This document shows, piece by piece, positions 52,127-61,913 of a DNA stretch of 64,000 nt. Origin of the DNA: Paenibacillus sp. HWE-109 (GTDB taxonomy: Bacteria > Bacillota > Bacilli > Paenibacillales > NBRC-103111); contig NZ_CP091881.1 of the NCBI RefSeq assembly GCF_022163125.1, positions 5,208,001-5,272,000 on the forward strand. The letters are read 5' to 3'. How positions within the stretch are numbered: the first letter of the stretch is position 1; each line of letters opens with the position of its first letter. The notes under the pieces are model-generated. The model was given only the letters and a program-made list of their open reading frames with translations, did no database searches and was not told the origin of the DNA. Both the position numbers and the translations under genes were made by a program.

Positions 52127-54481
52127 TTATCCCTTATTGTTTAAATTATTCATATTCCTTCGAATGGCATATTCCTTGGGCGTTACCTTATATTTCTTTT
52201 TGAACATGCTGAAGAAATAAGTTTCATTGAGGATCCCAACCTTTTCAACAACTTCATACACGCTTAGATCTTCATGGATGAGCAGTTCTGCTGCTTTGGC
52301 CAATCGAAACTCGTTGATGCAATCAGGAATCGATATCTGTGTAGCTTCTTTATATATTTTGCTTAAATTTCTTGTGGACAGCTTCATGATGGAAGCGATC
52401 GAAGTCAAACTCAAGGAAGGATCCTGATAATGGTTATGAATATATTCAGTAACTGCATCTACCACAAAGTAATTCAATGAATTCGTAGTTTCCCCTTGGC
52501 CTTGTTGCAACGAATCATGAAGTGCGGCCACAATGATCCGATGAATTTCGACAATGGTTTCTTTCTCCAAAATATTGCGGCTGATGGAGGAAATGTGCAG
52601 AGACGGTGAAGTCGTCACTTTCATTTCTTCCAGCGTCTCGATCCCAGCATCCACTAGTCTGATGATAGAGACTAAGGCGTTGTGATAGTTGAGCGTGCTA
52701 ATCTCAGCAAAAATATGAGCCAAAACCTCCTCCAACGCCCCAGCGTTTCTTGACTTGATGGTTTCTAGAAACGTTTCCTCCAGATTTCTGGCATACCCCG
52801 TTTTTTTGCTTTCAACATGCTTCTTCACAGTCTCGTGCGTGATAACAGAAGAATGCCCAAGCAATAAGCGATACATCGACTGATCGAGCGCCTTGTTATA
52901 CAAACTGTGCAATGTCTTCCTATGATTTGCCTTATCGCTGATAGAAGCGGTGAAGGATACTTTGAAAAGCCGTGAAACGTTCTCTTGGGCTTCTTCCATG
53001 AGAGAAACGATTCGCCTAGGAAACTGATCATCTTCCTCTGGGAGGCTAACAATCAATACCACATGATCATCTTTCATATCGAGTCCTTCGTTAGGGTACT
53101 CTCTTGCCACAATCTCTGAAGCAATGTTAATTAAAGCAAAACGAATGGTATCTTTATCTTTGGCTTGGAACGTTTGCTGAAATTCCTTGTAGTTATCTAT
53201 TTTCAATAAACAGATGACATAGGAACCGTCCAAAGAAATAGAAAACCTCATGTCTTGAAAAATAGTTTCTAATTCGGAGCCGCCAATCGAGAAGCTCTCC
53301 GTGAGCAGTCTGCTTAACCAATAATGCTTCATCACATCTTTATATTGATATTTTTCCTTATCAAAGTGGTCGAGCTTTTCCATCGATTGTTGATATACCG
53401 TATTCAAATAAGAGATCTCATCCACGACTTCGTCTTTATTTAATCGGCGCACCCGATCCAACATAATGGAATTCACTAGCTTTCCTAGCGGTCGATAAAT
53501 TTTCTGGGAGATGCCAATGGACATGACAATGGCCATGACAAGAAAAATGATCGTGATGAAGATAATACTCGTTTTTAAACTGTTAATATACTTATAAATT
53601 TCAAGAACAGGCTGCATTTTGAGCAGTGTCATCCCGGCGCTGTCCAGATTCGTGAACGTCACCAAATATTGAATTCCGTTGTGCTTGCTCTGAAAAAAAC
53701 CATCCGGTTCAGCTTGAGGATGAGCTGTTTTATAGAGCATGAAGTCGCTCTTCATCCACGACATGATCTCACGATCATTAGTTCCATCATCCAAGTACTC
53801 ACCATACTGGTCCAGAATAAATACATTATCTCCCTTGCGCTTATCAATCATATTGATTTGTTTAATATTTTCAAGCAGCCACTCCGGTTTCACATTGATG
53901 ACGACGACACCATCCGGCTTTGCATCATTGATCAAAGTCTCGTATACGAAATATGAAAACACATGTTCGGGATCTGTTTTTCCATTGACCAGCTTTTTGA
54001 TATCCCGAAAAATGGGTTTTAGCTTCGGCAGCGCTTTATTCGAATTAATAAAATCGTAGAGCATCTGATCTTTAAAAAACAGCGGGGAGCCTGTACTGTA
54101 AGATTGATCCAAATTTCGATTATATATACTGATTGAGTGAATATACGGGTTTGCTGAGGTTACAGAACTAACGATTTTATTCAATCGGTATGCCACGTCC
54201 ACCATGTTCTCTTGCTTCGCATACATGACAGCGGTTACATCGCTATTCAAATAAAGAAATTTGCTCAGGTTGCTAATCGTTTGATCCATGAAGTCCATAT
54301 TGTACTTGACCTGATAAAGTATCTTTTGATTGGCTGCGTATTCATTTTTGACCAAAAGATTTTGCGAATTGATATACACAACCGTGGACAGCACAACAAC
54401 AAGAATCAAGATGGCCATACTGATCCATAGCACCATTTTTATAAAATAAGCCTTTGCTCCAAAGAGCAATCTAATATTCAT
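52127..54481 (-). CDS. Membrane-bound AraC-family regulator with extracellular sensor
   Basis: 784 residues. Two membrane spans (about residues 15-35 and 300-320, SIIFITIIFLVMAIVMSIGI) bracket a dCache-like extracellular sensor. The cytoplasmic part ends in an AraC DNA-binding domain (SLTSIASIMKLSTRNLSKIYKE and EVVEKVGILNETYFFSMFKKKYKVTPKEY). Paenibacillus commonly pairs this type with oligosaccharide transporters. It converges on the ROK gene (17 bases apart). ATG at 54481 has AAAGGAGAG upstream; 13 earlier in-frame codons are excluded. Its targets may be the sugar genes of this locus. Confidence 0.93.
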   Translation of the reverse strand: MNIRLLFGAKAYFIKMVLWISMAILILVVVLSTVVYINSQNLLVKNEYAANQKILYQVKYNMDFMDQTISNLSKFLYLNSDVTAVMYAKQENMVDVAYRLNKIVSSVTSANPYIHSISIYNRNLDQSYSTGSPLFFKDQMLYDFINSNKALPKLKPIFRDIKKLVNGKTDPEHVFSYFVYETLINDAKPDGVVVINVKPEWLLENIKQINMIDKRKGDNVFILDQYGEYLDDGTNDREIMSWMKSDFMLYKTAHPQAEPDGFFQSKHNGIQYLVTFTNLDSAGMTLLKMQPVLEIYKYINSLKTSIIFITIIFLVMAIVMSIGISQKIYRPLGKLVNSIMLDRVRRLNKDEVVDEISYLNTVYQQSMEKLDHFDKEKYQYKDVMKHYWLSRLLTESFSIGGSELETIFQDMRFSISLDGSYVICLLKIDNYKEFQQTFQAKDKDTIRFALINIASEIVAREYPNEGLDMKDDHVVLIVSLPEEDDQFPRRIVSLMEEAQENVSRLFKVSFTASISDKANHRKTLHSLYNKALDQSMYRLLLGHSSVITHETVKKHVESKKTGYARNLEETFLETIKSRNAGALEEVLAHIFAEISTLNYHNALVSIIRLVDAGIETLEEMKVTTSPSLHISSISRNILEKETIVEIHRIIVAALHDSLQQGQGETTNSLNYFVVDAVTEYIHNHYQDPSLSLTSIASIMKLSTRNLSKIYKEATQISIPDCINEFRLAKAAELLIHEDLSVYEVVEKVGILNETYFFSMFKKKYKVTPKEYAIRRNMNNLNNKG

Positions 54482-54560
54482 GCTGGTTATTCTCTCCTTT
54501 ATCCCGGCTGAAAGAGACAATATTCGCTTAAGGCAGCTTCAATTCTGGCAAATAAAACGG

Positions 54561-54586
54561 AAAAGACTGGCTTACACCAGTCCTTT
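54561..54586 (-). terminator. Terminator after ytvI
   Basis: GACTGG pairs with CCAGTC around CTTACA/TGTAAG; on the minus strand TTTTCC follows. Confidence 0.55.
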
Positions 54587-54684
54587 GGTTGTTATTTAAA
54601 TGTAGTTGATCTCTAGCAGAATGTATACTGCAAAATAGGTCTTTTCCTATAAATAGGGTCCTGCCAAGCACTTCTTCTTGCCCA

Positions 54685-55731
54685 TCAGTCCAGCTTAATA
54701 TTTAATTTCAATAATCCTGCTTTGCGCATGGCTTGATAAATAATAACAACCAGCGGTCCCAGAAACAGCCCCGTTATCCCGAGCAGCTCAAAGCCTAGAT
54801 ATAAACTGATCAAAGCGGCAAGCGCGTTGATGCCAACGGCATCACTAAGCACCTTAGGCTCTACAATTCGCCGGAATATGGTCAGAACAAGGAAGAGAAT
54901 TAACAAGCCCACACCCATTCCTGTATGCCCAACCAGCAGTTGATACAACAACCAGGGGATAAAGACGAGCCCCGTTCCCACCACAGGCACAAACTCCATC
55001 ACCATGACGAGAAGCGAAATCGCCAGCGGGTACTCTGCATTCAACAAAAGTAATCCCATGAAAGTCACCAAATACGTTAACGCCGCCATAATGAGCTGAG
55101 CGCGAATAAATCCAAAAATAGCTTCGCGCAAATAAACGAGCACATGCTCCATCTTCTCTTTGGTCTTTTCTTCGAACATGGAGAGGAAGGCAATTTTCAG
55201 CTTGGGAATGCTGTACATAAATAAATACAAAGCGATCACATACACGATCAGCAGCATGAACAGGTTCGGAATTTTGCCCGCCATATTGAGGAAGAAACCC
55301 GAGAGGCCTGTTAGCGCATCCGTTAACGCACCTGTTAAGGTTTGTGTGCTGCTTTCCACCCAGCTTTGTACCTGCGCAGCCATTTCAGGCGACAAGGAAT
55401 CGTAGAAGACCTGTGTTCTCAGAACAGCCTGGTCTACATACTTATTCACCTCTTCCATGTAATTGGGCGCTTTACGACCGAGATCAATAACCTCAGTAAC
55501 GACATTCAATCCAATGAAATAAAATAACGTCAGTGTCAGCAGTGTAAATAAGGTGCTGATCATCGTGGCCGCAATAAACCGATTCACTTTGATGGCACGC
55601 ATCAGGAGAATCGTTAATGGATCCAAGAAAATAGCTGTCACAAGCGCAAGTAAAAAGGGAAGCCCTATGGTAAACAATCCGTAAAGCAACAGTAAGCCAA
55701 TCACCATAATTATGGTTGTCTTAGGCGACAT
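54685..55731 (-). CDS. ytvI: YtvI-like AI-2E transporter-family sporulation membrane protein
   Basis: 348 residues, about seven membrane spans, with an extracellular amphipathic helix region (EEVNKYVDQAVLRTQVFYDSL). The C-terminal EFVPVVGTGLVFIPWLLYQLLVGH, RRIVEPKVLSDAVGINALAALISLYLGFELLG and GPLVVIIYQAM blocks are typical of the AI-2E (PF01594) family and YtvI, a protein linked to sporulation. ATG has GGAGGA 8 bases upstream. It follows the CNNM/CBS protein gene by 14 bases: likely one operon. Confidence 0.92.
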   Translation of the reverse strand: MSPKTTIIMVIGLLLLYGLFTIGLPFLLALVTAIFLDPLTILLMRAIKVNRFIAATMISTLFTLLTLTLFYFIGLNVVTEVIDLGRKAPNYMEEVNKYVDQAVLRTQVFYDSLSPEMAAQVQSWVESSTQTLTGALTDALTGLSGFFLNMAGKIPNLFMLLIVYVIALYLFMYSIPKLKIAFLSMFEEKTKEKMEHVLVYLREAIFGFIRAQLIMAALTYLVTFMGLLLLNAEYPLAISLLVMVMEFVPVVGTGLVFIPWLLYQLLVGHTGMGVGLLILFLVLTIFRRIVEPKVLSDAVGINALAALISLYLGFELLGITGLFLGPLVVIIYQAMRKAGLLKLNIKLD

Positions 55732-55745
55732 AGGGATTCCTCCGC

Positions 55746-57083
55746 TTATTCATTTCCCGGTTTAACTTGATTCGTTTTCGTAATATGGATGCGTACAATT
55801 CGCAAGCGATCGACTTCCGAAATTTCAAAAACATGATTGCCAAATGAGACGGTTTTCCCCTTTACTGGAGCGCCTTCAAGCTTCTTAAACAACCATCCGC
55901 CAATAGAATCTACATCTTCATCTTCAATTTCCAGATCAAGCATGTCGTTCAAATCTTCAATCAATACACGACCATCAACCGATGTGTATTTCTCCTTCAC
56001 CTCAACACCCGGGCGTTCGTCAATATCGAACTCATCGTGCAGTTCTCCGACGATTTCCTCCATGATGTCCTCCAGAGTGAGAAGTCCCGCTGTGCCCCCG
56101 TACTCATCAACAACGATAGCCAGTTGGGAGTGCTTTTTCTGCATTAGTTTCAATACGCGACTAACTTCCATCGATTCCGGCACGTTGAGAATAGGTCGAA
56201 TGAAATTTTTGATCTCCTGTTCCTCATCCGGATCAGCCGTTAATAAATCAACAATATGTACGAAACCGACAATCGTGTCTTTGTCCTGCGTCGCTACGGG
56301 ATAACGCGTATGTTTGGTCATATGGACGATATGCAGGTTCTCAATAAAACTCATTTCCAGGAATAAGCAATCCATATCGGTCCGCGGCAGCATAACTTCC
56401 CGGGCAATTCGTTCCGAGAACTCGAATATATTATCGAACAGCACCATTTCATCCTGATCAATATGTCCGCTCTTCACACTCTCATCCATCAGAATTCGGA
56501 TTTCCTCCTCCGTATGAGCCGCTTCGTGCTCACTCGCAGGCTCTACCCCTAACAGAGACAATAATTTATTGGCTGCTCCATTCAGAAGCCAGATAATTGG
56601 CCGGAAGATCTTGTAGAAATAAAGCAGCGGCGCAGAGAGCCAGAGCGAGGTTAGTTCGGCTTTCTGAATAGCGAAGGACTTGGGAGCCAGTTCGCCAAGT
56701 ACAATATGTAGAAACGTAATGAAGCCGAAGGAAACAATGAAAGATAAAGCCCCCGTGTAGACGGACGTCCCTATCCCTAATGCGTGAAAAAGAGGCTCCA
56801 TGATCAGATCCGCAATAGCTGGCTCACCTACCCAGCCTAGGCCTAGTGAAGCCAGGGTTATCCCCAATTGCGTGGCTGACAAATAGGTATCCAACTGAGA
56901 TGTCACCTTGCTGGCATATTTAGCTTTGCCGCTGCCCTCATTCACTAGCTGCTGGATACGGGAATGCCGCACTTTCACAAGCGCAAATTCGGCAGCAACG
57001 AAGAAACCATTCAATAAGACTAGGATAATGACCAAAACCAGATTAAACACAATGGATCCAAAATCAAAGGAAGTATGTGGCAA
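55746..57083 (-). CDS. CNNM-domain protein with CBS pair and CorC/HlyC domain (hemolysin-C family)
   Basis: 445 residues: a DUF21/CNNM membrane domain with about four spans (residues 8-190, RLVLVIILVLLNGFFVAAEFALVKVRHSR-type start), a CBS pair (about 215-345, RYPVATQDKDTIVGFVHIVD and SQLAIVVDEYGGTAGLLTLEDIMEEIVGE) and a C-terminal CorC_HlyC domain. Such proteins are linked to Mg2+/Co2+ export. The start is TTG at 57083 with GGAG 10 bases upstream. Confidence 0.92.
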   Translation of the reverse strand: MPHTSFDFGSIVFNLVLVIILVLLNGFFVAAEFALVKVRHSRIQQLVNEGSGKAKYASKVTSQLDTYLSATQLGITLASLGLGWVGEPAIADLIMEPLFHALGIGTSVYTGALSFIVSFGFITFLHIVLGELAPKSFAIQKAELTSLWLSAPLLYFYKIFRPIIWLLNGAANKLLSLLGVEPASEHEAAHTEEEIRILMDESVKSGHIDQDEMVLFDNIFEFSERIAREVMLPRTDMDCLFLEMSFIENLHIVHMTKHTRYPVATQDKDTIVGFVHIVDLLTADPDEEQEIKNFIRPILNVPESMEVSRVLKLMQKKHSQLAIVVDEYGGTAGLLTLEDIMEEIVGELHDEFDIDERPGVEVKEKYTSVDGRVLIEDLNDMLDLEIEDEDVDSIGGWLFKKLEGAPVKGKTVSFGNHVFEISEVDRLRIVRIHITKTNQVKPGNE

Positions 57084-57113
57084 GAGCGAATATCTCCTTC
57101 AGAGTCAATGACG

Positions 57114-58241
57114 TTAGATAAGTGCTTGGCGCTTCTTGAAATCAACCGTCTTGTAGTACGAGTCCGCTACCAACAGATTAGGTCCGCAGCAGGAGGCTGC
57201 CGTACAGAAACAGTTGACACGCTGATTTAATGGATTGCTTTCCCAACGGGCAAAAATCGTATCCAGCTCATCTTGGTGAATGCTGCCCAAAGGCGGTTCG
57301 TTGGCAAAATCCGTGACGAACACCTCACCTGTAAATGTGCTGATATTCAATCGGTTGCGGCCATCGGGATCATTGCGGACCGTTACATTCGGCTCTTCGC
57401 GCAGCCTCTTGACCAACAACCGGTCGGCTTCCAACTCATTGCAGGCAAAGAAGGGCAAAGTACCGAACAGCATCCACATGTCACGATTGCGGCTGTCGAG
57501 CAATCCATGGATACTTGCTCTTAACTCGTCCAGAGAAACCATGGGCAGATGGGCAGCAAACGAGCTGGCATACATCGGATGTACTTCATGACGTTTGCAG
57601 CCCATTTCATCGATTAACTTATGAATCTGCGGCAGCTTCTCATGCGTTCGCGTATTAATCATCGATTCAGCTGACACGTACAGTCCGCCCTTGCTGAGCG
57701 CAATCGTATTATTGACCATGCGTTCATACATCCGCGTCGCCGTATCTAGGCCAACTGTGCGCTGGGCGTTCACGAAGCCCACCTGGTGGAAGTCATCTGC
57801 ATTCAGGTAATTGAATGAGATGTGCATGACATCGAGGTAAGGAGCCAGCAGTTCATAACGCTCAAGATCCAGCGTTAAATTCGAGTTGATTTGTGTGCGA
57901 ATGCCTCGCTCACGCGCATATTTCAGGATTGGCAGCATATAGTCTTTGACAATCTTGATATGATAGGAGGGCTCTCCCCCCGTCAAACTGATAGTCTCCA
58001 GATGCTCAACCTGATCAAGCTTATTCAAAATGACCGACAAGGGAATGTGAGGTCCCTCCGTCATCGTTAGTGAATCCCCTACTGCACAATGTTCGCAACG
58101 CATATTGCACAAATTTGTTATTGTCAATTCTATGCTGGTTAATACATGCTTCCCATATTTCCGATAAGACCGAATCGGATCCCAAGGGTCGTAAGAGGGG
58201 GTTAACTCCGGTAAGATGGAGTGTGTTCCATTCATATTCAT
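57114..58241 (-). CDS. yfkAB: Radical SAM/CxCxxxxC-motif protein (YfkAB-like)
   Basis: 375 residues. The radical SAM cluster is Cys45-x3-Cys49-x2-Cys52 (TNLCNMRCEHC), followed by SLTGGEPSYHIK. Near the end the second motif CFCTAASCCGPN (C-x-C-x4-C-C) with NLLVADSYY is the hallmark of the YfkAB family, which probably binds a second cluster. The target is unknown. ATG lies 8-10 bases after AGGTG. Confidence 0.93.
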   Translation of the reverse strand: MNMNGTHSILPELTPSYDPWDPIRSYRKYGKHVLTSIELTITNLCNMRCEHCAVGDSLTMTEGPHIPLSVILNKLDQVEHLETISLTGGEPSYHIKIVKDYMLPILKYARERGIRTQINSNLTLDLERYELLAPYLDVMHISFNYLNADDFHQVGFVNAQRTVGLDTATRMYERMVNNTIALSKGGLYVSAESMINTRTHEKLPQIHKLIDEMGCKRHEVHPMYASSFAAHLPMVSLDELRASIHGLLDSRNRDMWMLFGTLPFFACNELEADRLLVKRLREEPNVTVRNDPDGRNRLNISTFTGEVFVTDFANEPPLGSIHQDELDTIFARWESNPLNQRVNCFCTAASCCGPNLLVADSYYKTVDFKKRQALI

Positions 58242-58330
58242 GCTGTTTACACCTGACCTATCATTTCCTATTCACTTGCAAAATGTTCCTATCATGCCTA
58301 TACCTATGCCCTTTATTGTAACTTATGATT

Positions 58331-58360
58331 GAAAAAAAAGAAAACGGCCACAAGGACCGT
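58331..58360 (-). terminator. Terminator of the MMPL transporter gene
   Basis: On the minus strand ACGGTCC pairs with GGCCGT (one bulge) around TTGT, followed by TTTTCTTTTTTTT. Confidence 0.7.
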
Positions 58361-58369
58361 ATGCTTCAA

Positions 58370-60580
58370 TTAGCGCTTCTCAGCGGCCTTATGCGATTTA
58401 ATTCGCAGCCACTTGGGCGCCCACCAGTTGGCATCCCCAAGCAGCTTCATCAGAGCAGGAACCAGCATCACACGAACAATCGTGGCATCAATGAGAACCG
58501 CCAGACCTAAGCCAAGCCCGAGCGCCTTCATAATTTCGATGTCAGTGAAAATGAAAGAACCCACAACAACAACCAGAATGAACGCGGCGCTCGTAATGAG
58601 GCTCCCCGTTTTCCTCAGCCCGGCTGCTGTACTTTTATCATTATCGCCACTCTCTTCATATTCCTCCATAATCCGTGAAATCAAGAAAACTTCGTAGTCC
58701 ATCGAGATACCGAAGACCACGCAGAATATAATAACAGGCAGCGTAGCGCTGACGTAGCCGATCGATGTAATATGCAGCATATCTGCCATATACCCCTGTT
58801 GAAACACGAGCACAACAATTCCAAGGCTTGCGCCAAGACTTAGCATGTTCATCAACACGGCTTTCAACGGCAGCAGCACGGAGCGGAAAGCAAACAACAG
58901 CACGAAATAGGTAACGCCCATGACGAAAATAAGCACGACCGGAATTTCCTTCTGAATGCGGTCGATGATATCCAAGCGGTACGCAGGGCCGCCTGTCACC
59001 GCGATATCCAGCCCGCTTATCGACAAGCCGCGAAGCTCGCGCACCAGACCATCCGTGGAAGGATCGTCCGTAGCTTTCTCTGGAACAACAACAAGCAGAG
59101 CCGTATGCCCTTTGGCCAGCTTATTGTCTTCCAGCTGCGATTTTGCCGTCGTATTCTTAAGCATTTCTGCTAACTGGGCATCCGTATGCTGCCCAAGTGA
59201 AGTTAAGTAACTTTGAACTTCTTTGACCCCGGAAATCGCTTTAACCTTGTCGCTATACGTTCGAATGAGCCCAATAGAGGCCTCATCCCATACCTCTGCC
59301 TCCGTCCGGACGACGATTTGGATAGGACCCATCATCCTCGGATCATAGGCTGCTTTCATCAGATCAGAGCCATAGCGGGATTCATAAGCAGGAGGCAGCA
59401 CTTCTGCATTCGGTACACTTAGTTTCATATGTCCGATCGGAGTCATCGTATAGAGCAGCGCTCCCCCTACAAGAACAACCAACAGGACCGGACGTCTCAT
59501 GACCGTATAGGCAATCCGCTCCCAGAAGCGGGATGTCTCCTGCTTGCGGAATCGCTTAGGAACTACTTGCAGCAAATTGATCCGATGACCCAAGATCCCG
59601 AGCAAAGACAATAGCATTGTATTGGCTACAATGACTGAGATCGAGACAACAATGACGCCGCCCAAGCATAACGAGCGGAAAAAGGTTAAATCAACGAACA
59701 ACATGCCAATTAACCCAATCAACACGGCAATGCCAGAGAAGAAAATCGATTTCCCCGCCGTCTGACATGTCATCGCCACAGCCTCTGCGACACTGTTCTG
59801 CACCTTGAGTTCTTCCCGAAACCGACTGACCAGGAACAAGGCATAGTCAATGCCGACAGCAAGCCCCAGCATCGTCACCATATTGGGAAGAAAGTTCGAT
59901 AAGGATTGATGCTGCGCAATAAAATAGGTAATCCCTAGTGTTAAGGTTACACTCATGATCCCCACGATCATAGGCAGCACTGCCGCTACCAGGGTGCCAA
60001 AAACAAATAATAAAACAATCAAGGCAATAGGCAGACCAATGGCTTCTGATTTGGCAATATCGTGTTTGCTTGCTTCTTGCATATCATGCAGAATAGCTGG
60101 GCCGCCCGTTACGTAAACCTTCATGCCCGGAGGCGAATGAACCGCTTGCTTGAGCTCCGGATACTTCTCCAGAGCAGGATCTGTATCCAGCTTCAGCGAA
60201 ACCGTAACTGCTTGAACATCGCTGTACCCTTCATTTCGCGCTGTTGCAACGAATTTCACACTTTCCACATAAGGAAGCTTCTTGAGTTCACTTAGCGATT
60301 CCATAATCGTCTGCTGTTGGTCTTTGGACGTCATGTCCAGTCCCTCGCCTTGATAAACCAAATTCAACATCGTCAGCGGAACGCCAAGATCATCACGCAG
60401 TTGGATGAAGCCCCGATCGGACTCACTTCCTTTGGGCGTAAAACCGTTATCCTTCAACATCCCCGGCGTTGCTCTCGCAAATACAGCGAAACTGAGCAGC
60501 AGCACCACACAGATTCCAAGGACGAGCCACCGGAATCGATGCATGGCAAATCCCCACTTCCAGAAATTCCCTTTGACCAT
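58370..60580 (-). CDS. MMPL-family (RND superfamily) membrane transporter, YdfJ-like
   Basis: About 736 residues with roughly 12 membrane spans in two halves and two large extracellular loops. Family blocks include LGLAVGIDYALFLVSRFREEL in the first half and VVFGISMDYEVFLISRIMEEYEESG in the second, both with the proton-relay type Gly-x3-Asp-Tyr. YdfJ-like proteins export lipids or antimicrobials. The start is uncertain: ATG at 60580 (MVKGNFWKWG) is chosen because the upstream frame runs into a terminator hairpin; a GTG four codons earlier has GGGGGA upstream. Confidence 0.87.
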   Translation of the reverse strand: MVKGNFWKWGFAMHRFRWLVLGICVVLLLSFAVFARATPGMLKDNGFTPKGSESDRGFIQLRDDLGVPLTMLNLVYQGEGLDMTSKDQQQTIMESLSELKKLPYVESVKFVATARNEGYSDVQAVTVSLKLDTDPALEKYPELKQAVHSPPGMKVYVTGGPAILHDMQEASKHDIAKSEAIGLPIALIVLLFVFGTLVAAVLPMIVGIMSVTLTLGITYFIAQHQSLSNFLPNMVTMLGLAVGIDYALFLVSRFREELKVQNSVAEAVAMTCQTAGKSIFFSGIAVLIGLIGMLFVDLTFFRSLCLGGVIVVSISVIVANTMLLSLLGILGHRINLLQVVPKRFRKQETSRFWERIAYTVMRRPVLLVVLVGGALLYTMTPIGHMKLSVPNAEVLPPAYESRYGSDLMKAAYDPRMMGPIQIVVRTEAEVWDEASIGLIRTYSDKVKAISGVKEVQSYLTSLGQHTDAQLAEMLKNTTAKSQLEDNKLAKGHTALLVVVPEKATDDPSTDGLVRELRGLSISGLDIAVTGGPAYRLDIIDRIQKEIPVVLIFVMGVTYFVLLFAFRSVLLPLKAVLMNMLSLGASLGIVVLVFQQGYMADMLHITSIGYVSATLPVIIFCVVFGISMDYEVFLISRIMEEYEESGDNDKSTAAGLRKTGSLITSAAFILVVVVGSFIFTDIEIMKALGLGLGLAVLIDATIVRVMLVPALMKLLGDANWWAPKWLRIKSHKAAEKR

Positions 60581-60610
60581 TGTTTCTCTCACAAGCATCC
60601 CCCATATCTG

Positions 60611-60640
60611 CAAAAAGAACCTGGGATCCCAGGTTCTTCA
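60611..60640 (-). terminator. Terminator of the HD-GYP gene, adjoining the transporter gene
   Basis: A perfect 24-base palindrome (AAGAACCTGGGA with its complement) followed on the minus strand by TTTTT. It lies only about 30 bases before the transporter start, leaving little room for a separate promoter. Confidence 0.8.
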
Positions 60641-60662
60641 AATTTGTTATCTCTATTGTATC

Positions 60663-61796
60663 TCAAAGGAGTGTAGGTATATGCGAATCAGCATCCAAAT
60701 CGTCCACTTTAATCTCCCCAATTTCTGAAATTAAGATGGAAAGTTTCGTCGATAGATCAATTTCGTAGGGATCTTTCAACACAGTCCCCGCTTCATTCTG
60801 CAAGACGCGTACGACCGGTCTATGCGGCACAGCCATATTAAGTTTGGACACAATGCCGTATTCCCCTGTATTCAGCCTTACGGTGATTCCCAAAGGATAA
60901 ATGGCAATTTTGTCGCGAAACAGCGCAATCTGGCTTTGATCATACATCGTGCCTGAACCCGCAAATAACTGCTCCATGGCTTCATGAGGCAGGAGCGGTC
61001 TTCGATAGACCCTCGTTGTCGTCATCGCATCATACGAATCCACAAGTCCAATCCATTTGGCAAATTCGTTAATATCCGATCCATGAAGACCTCGAGGGTA
61101 TCCGCTTCCGTTCACACGTTCGTGATGCTGAAGCGCACAATGCGCCGATAGCAGCGGAATATTCGGTTCGTCTTTTAGAATTTGGAAGCCATAGTGGGTG
61201 TGATTCTTCATTTCATTAAATTCTTCTGTCGTCAACTGGGATGGCTTGCGCAAGATACCGAGAGGGACCTTGGTCTTGCCGATATCATGCAATAAAGCCC
61301 CTAATCCAAGTGTTTCCAGATTTTCGCGGCTGTAGCCATAACTAATTCCCAGCATAATCGCGTAAATACTAACATTCACGGAATGTTGAAACAGATAGTT
61401 ATCTTTAATATTCATATTATTGAGCATTACCATCGCACCCTCATGAGCGCTCAAGTCATCAATAATCATGTTCATTACATCACGGAAGTTACGTCCGATA
61501 TCATAGTAGTTAACAGCCCCGCGCTTATTCGAGTCTTCCATGACTTTCTTGAACGTATTTCGAATTTCAATCACAGCTCTGGTTCGAGTCTCGTCCTGGA
61601 TAACATCTTCTTGAATGACGTCGTCCGTTCTCGAGTCTTCAATATAGATATAATCGATGCCATATGAAAAAAGCCGATCAATTAGTCTCTGAGTTAGCTC
61701 CACGTTAACGGCCAACAACACCATACCATCGTCGTTGTAAATATTCTTGGCCAGCCTCATTCCAGGATGACACATGTTGATCGGCATTAACAGCAT
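60663..61796 (-). CDS. HD-GYP domain cyclic-di-GMP phosphodiesterase
   Basis: 377 residues. An N-terminal DUF3391-like region (about 1-120) begins CHPGMRLAKNIYNDDGMVL. The HD-GYP domain has LLHDIGKTKVPLGIL, then H-type residues HCALQHHERVNGSGYPRGL (full GYP motif) and FAKWIGLVDSYDAMTTTRVYR. It should degrade the second messenger cyclic-di-GMP. ATG follows GGGGGTCC. No phosphorylation receiver domain is present. Confidence 0.94.
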   Translation of the reverse strand: MLLMPINMCHPGMRLAKNIYNDDGMVLLAVNVELTQRLIDRLFSYGIDYIYIEDSRTDDVIQEDVIQDETRTRAVIEIRNTFKKVMEDSNKRGAVNYYDIGRNFRDVMNMIIDDLSAHEGAMVMLNNMNIKDNYLFQHSVNVSIYAIMLGISYGYSRENLETLGLGALLHDIGKTKVPLGILRKPSQLTTEEFNEMKNHTHYGFQILKDEPNIPLLSAHCALQHHERVNGSGYPRGLHGSDINEFAKWIGLVDSYDAMTTTRVYRRPLLPHEAMEQLFAGSGTMYDQSQIALFRDKIAIYPLGITVRLNTGEYGIVSKLNMAVPHRPVVRVLQNEAGTVLKDPYEIDLSTKLSILISEIGEIKVDDLDADSHIPTLL

Positions 61797-61865
61797 TTAA
61801 GGACCCCCGCTAGCTGAGCGTTATTTTCTATCTAAATGTAATAGATTTCACAAAAAAGTTCAACA

Positions 61866-61892
61866 CAAAAAACCGCATCATTCGACGCGGTT
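61866..61892 (-). terminator. Terminator of uppP
   Basis: AACCGC pairs with GCGGTT around a 10-base loop; on the minus strand TTTTTTG follows. Confidence 0.65.
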
Positions 61893-61913
61893 CGCTAAAA
61901 GATTAAATTAAAG

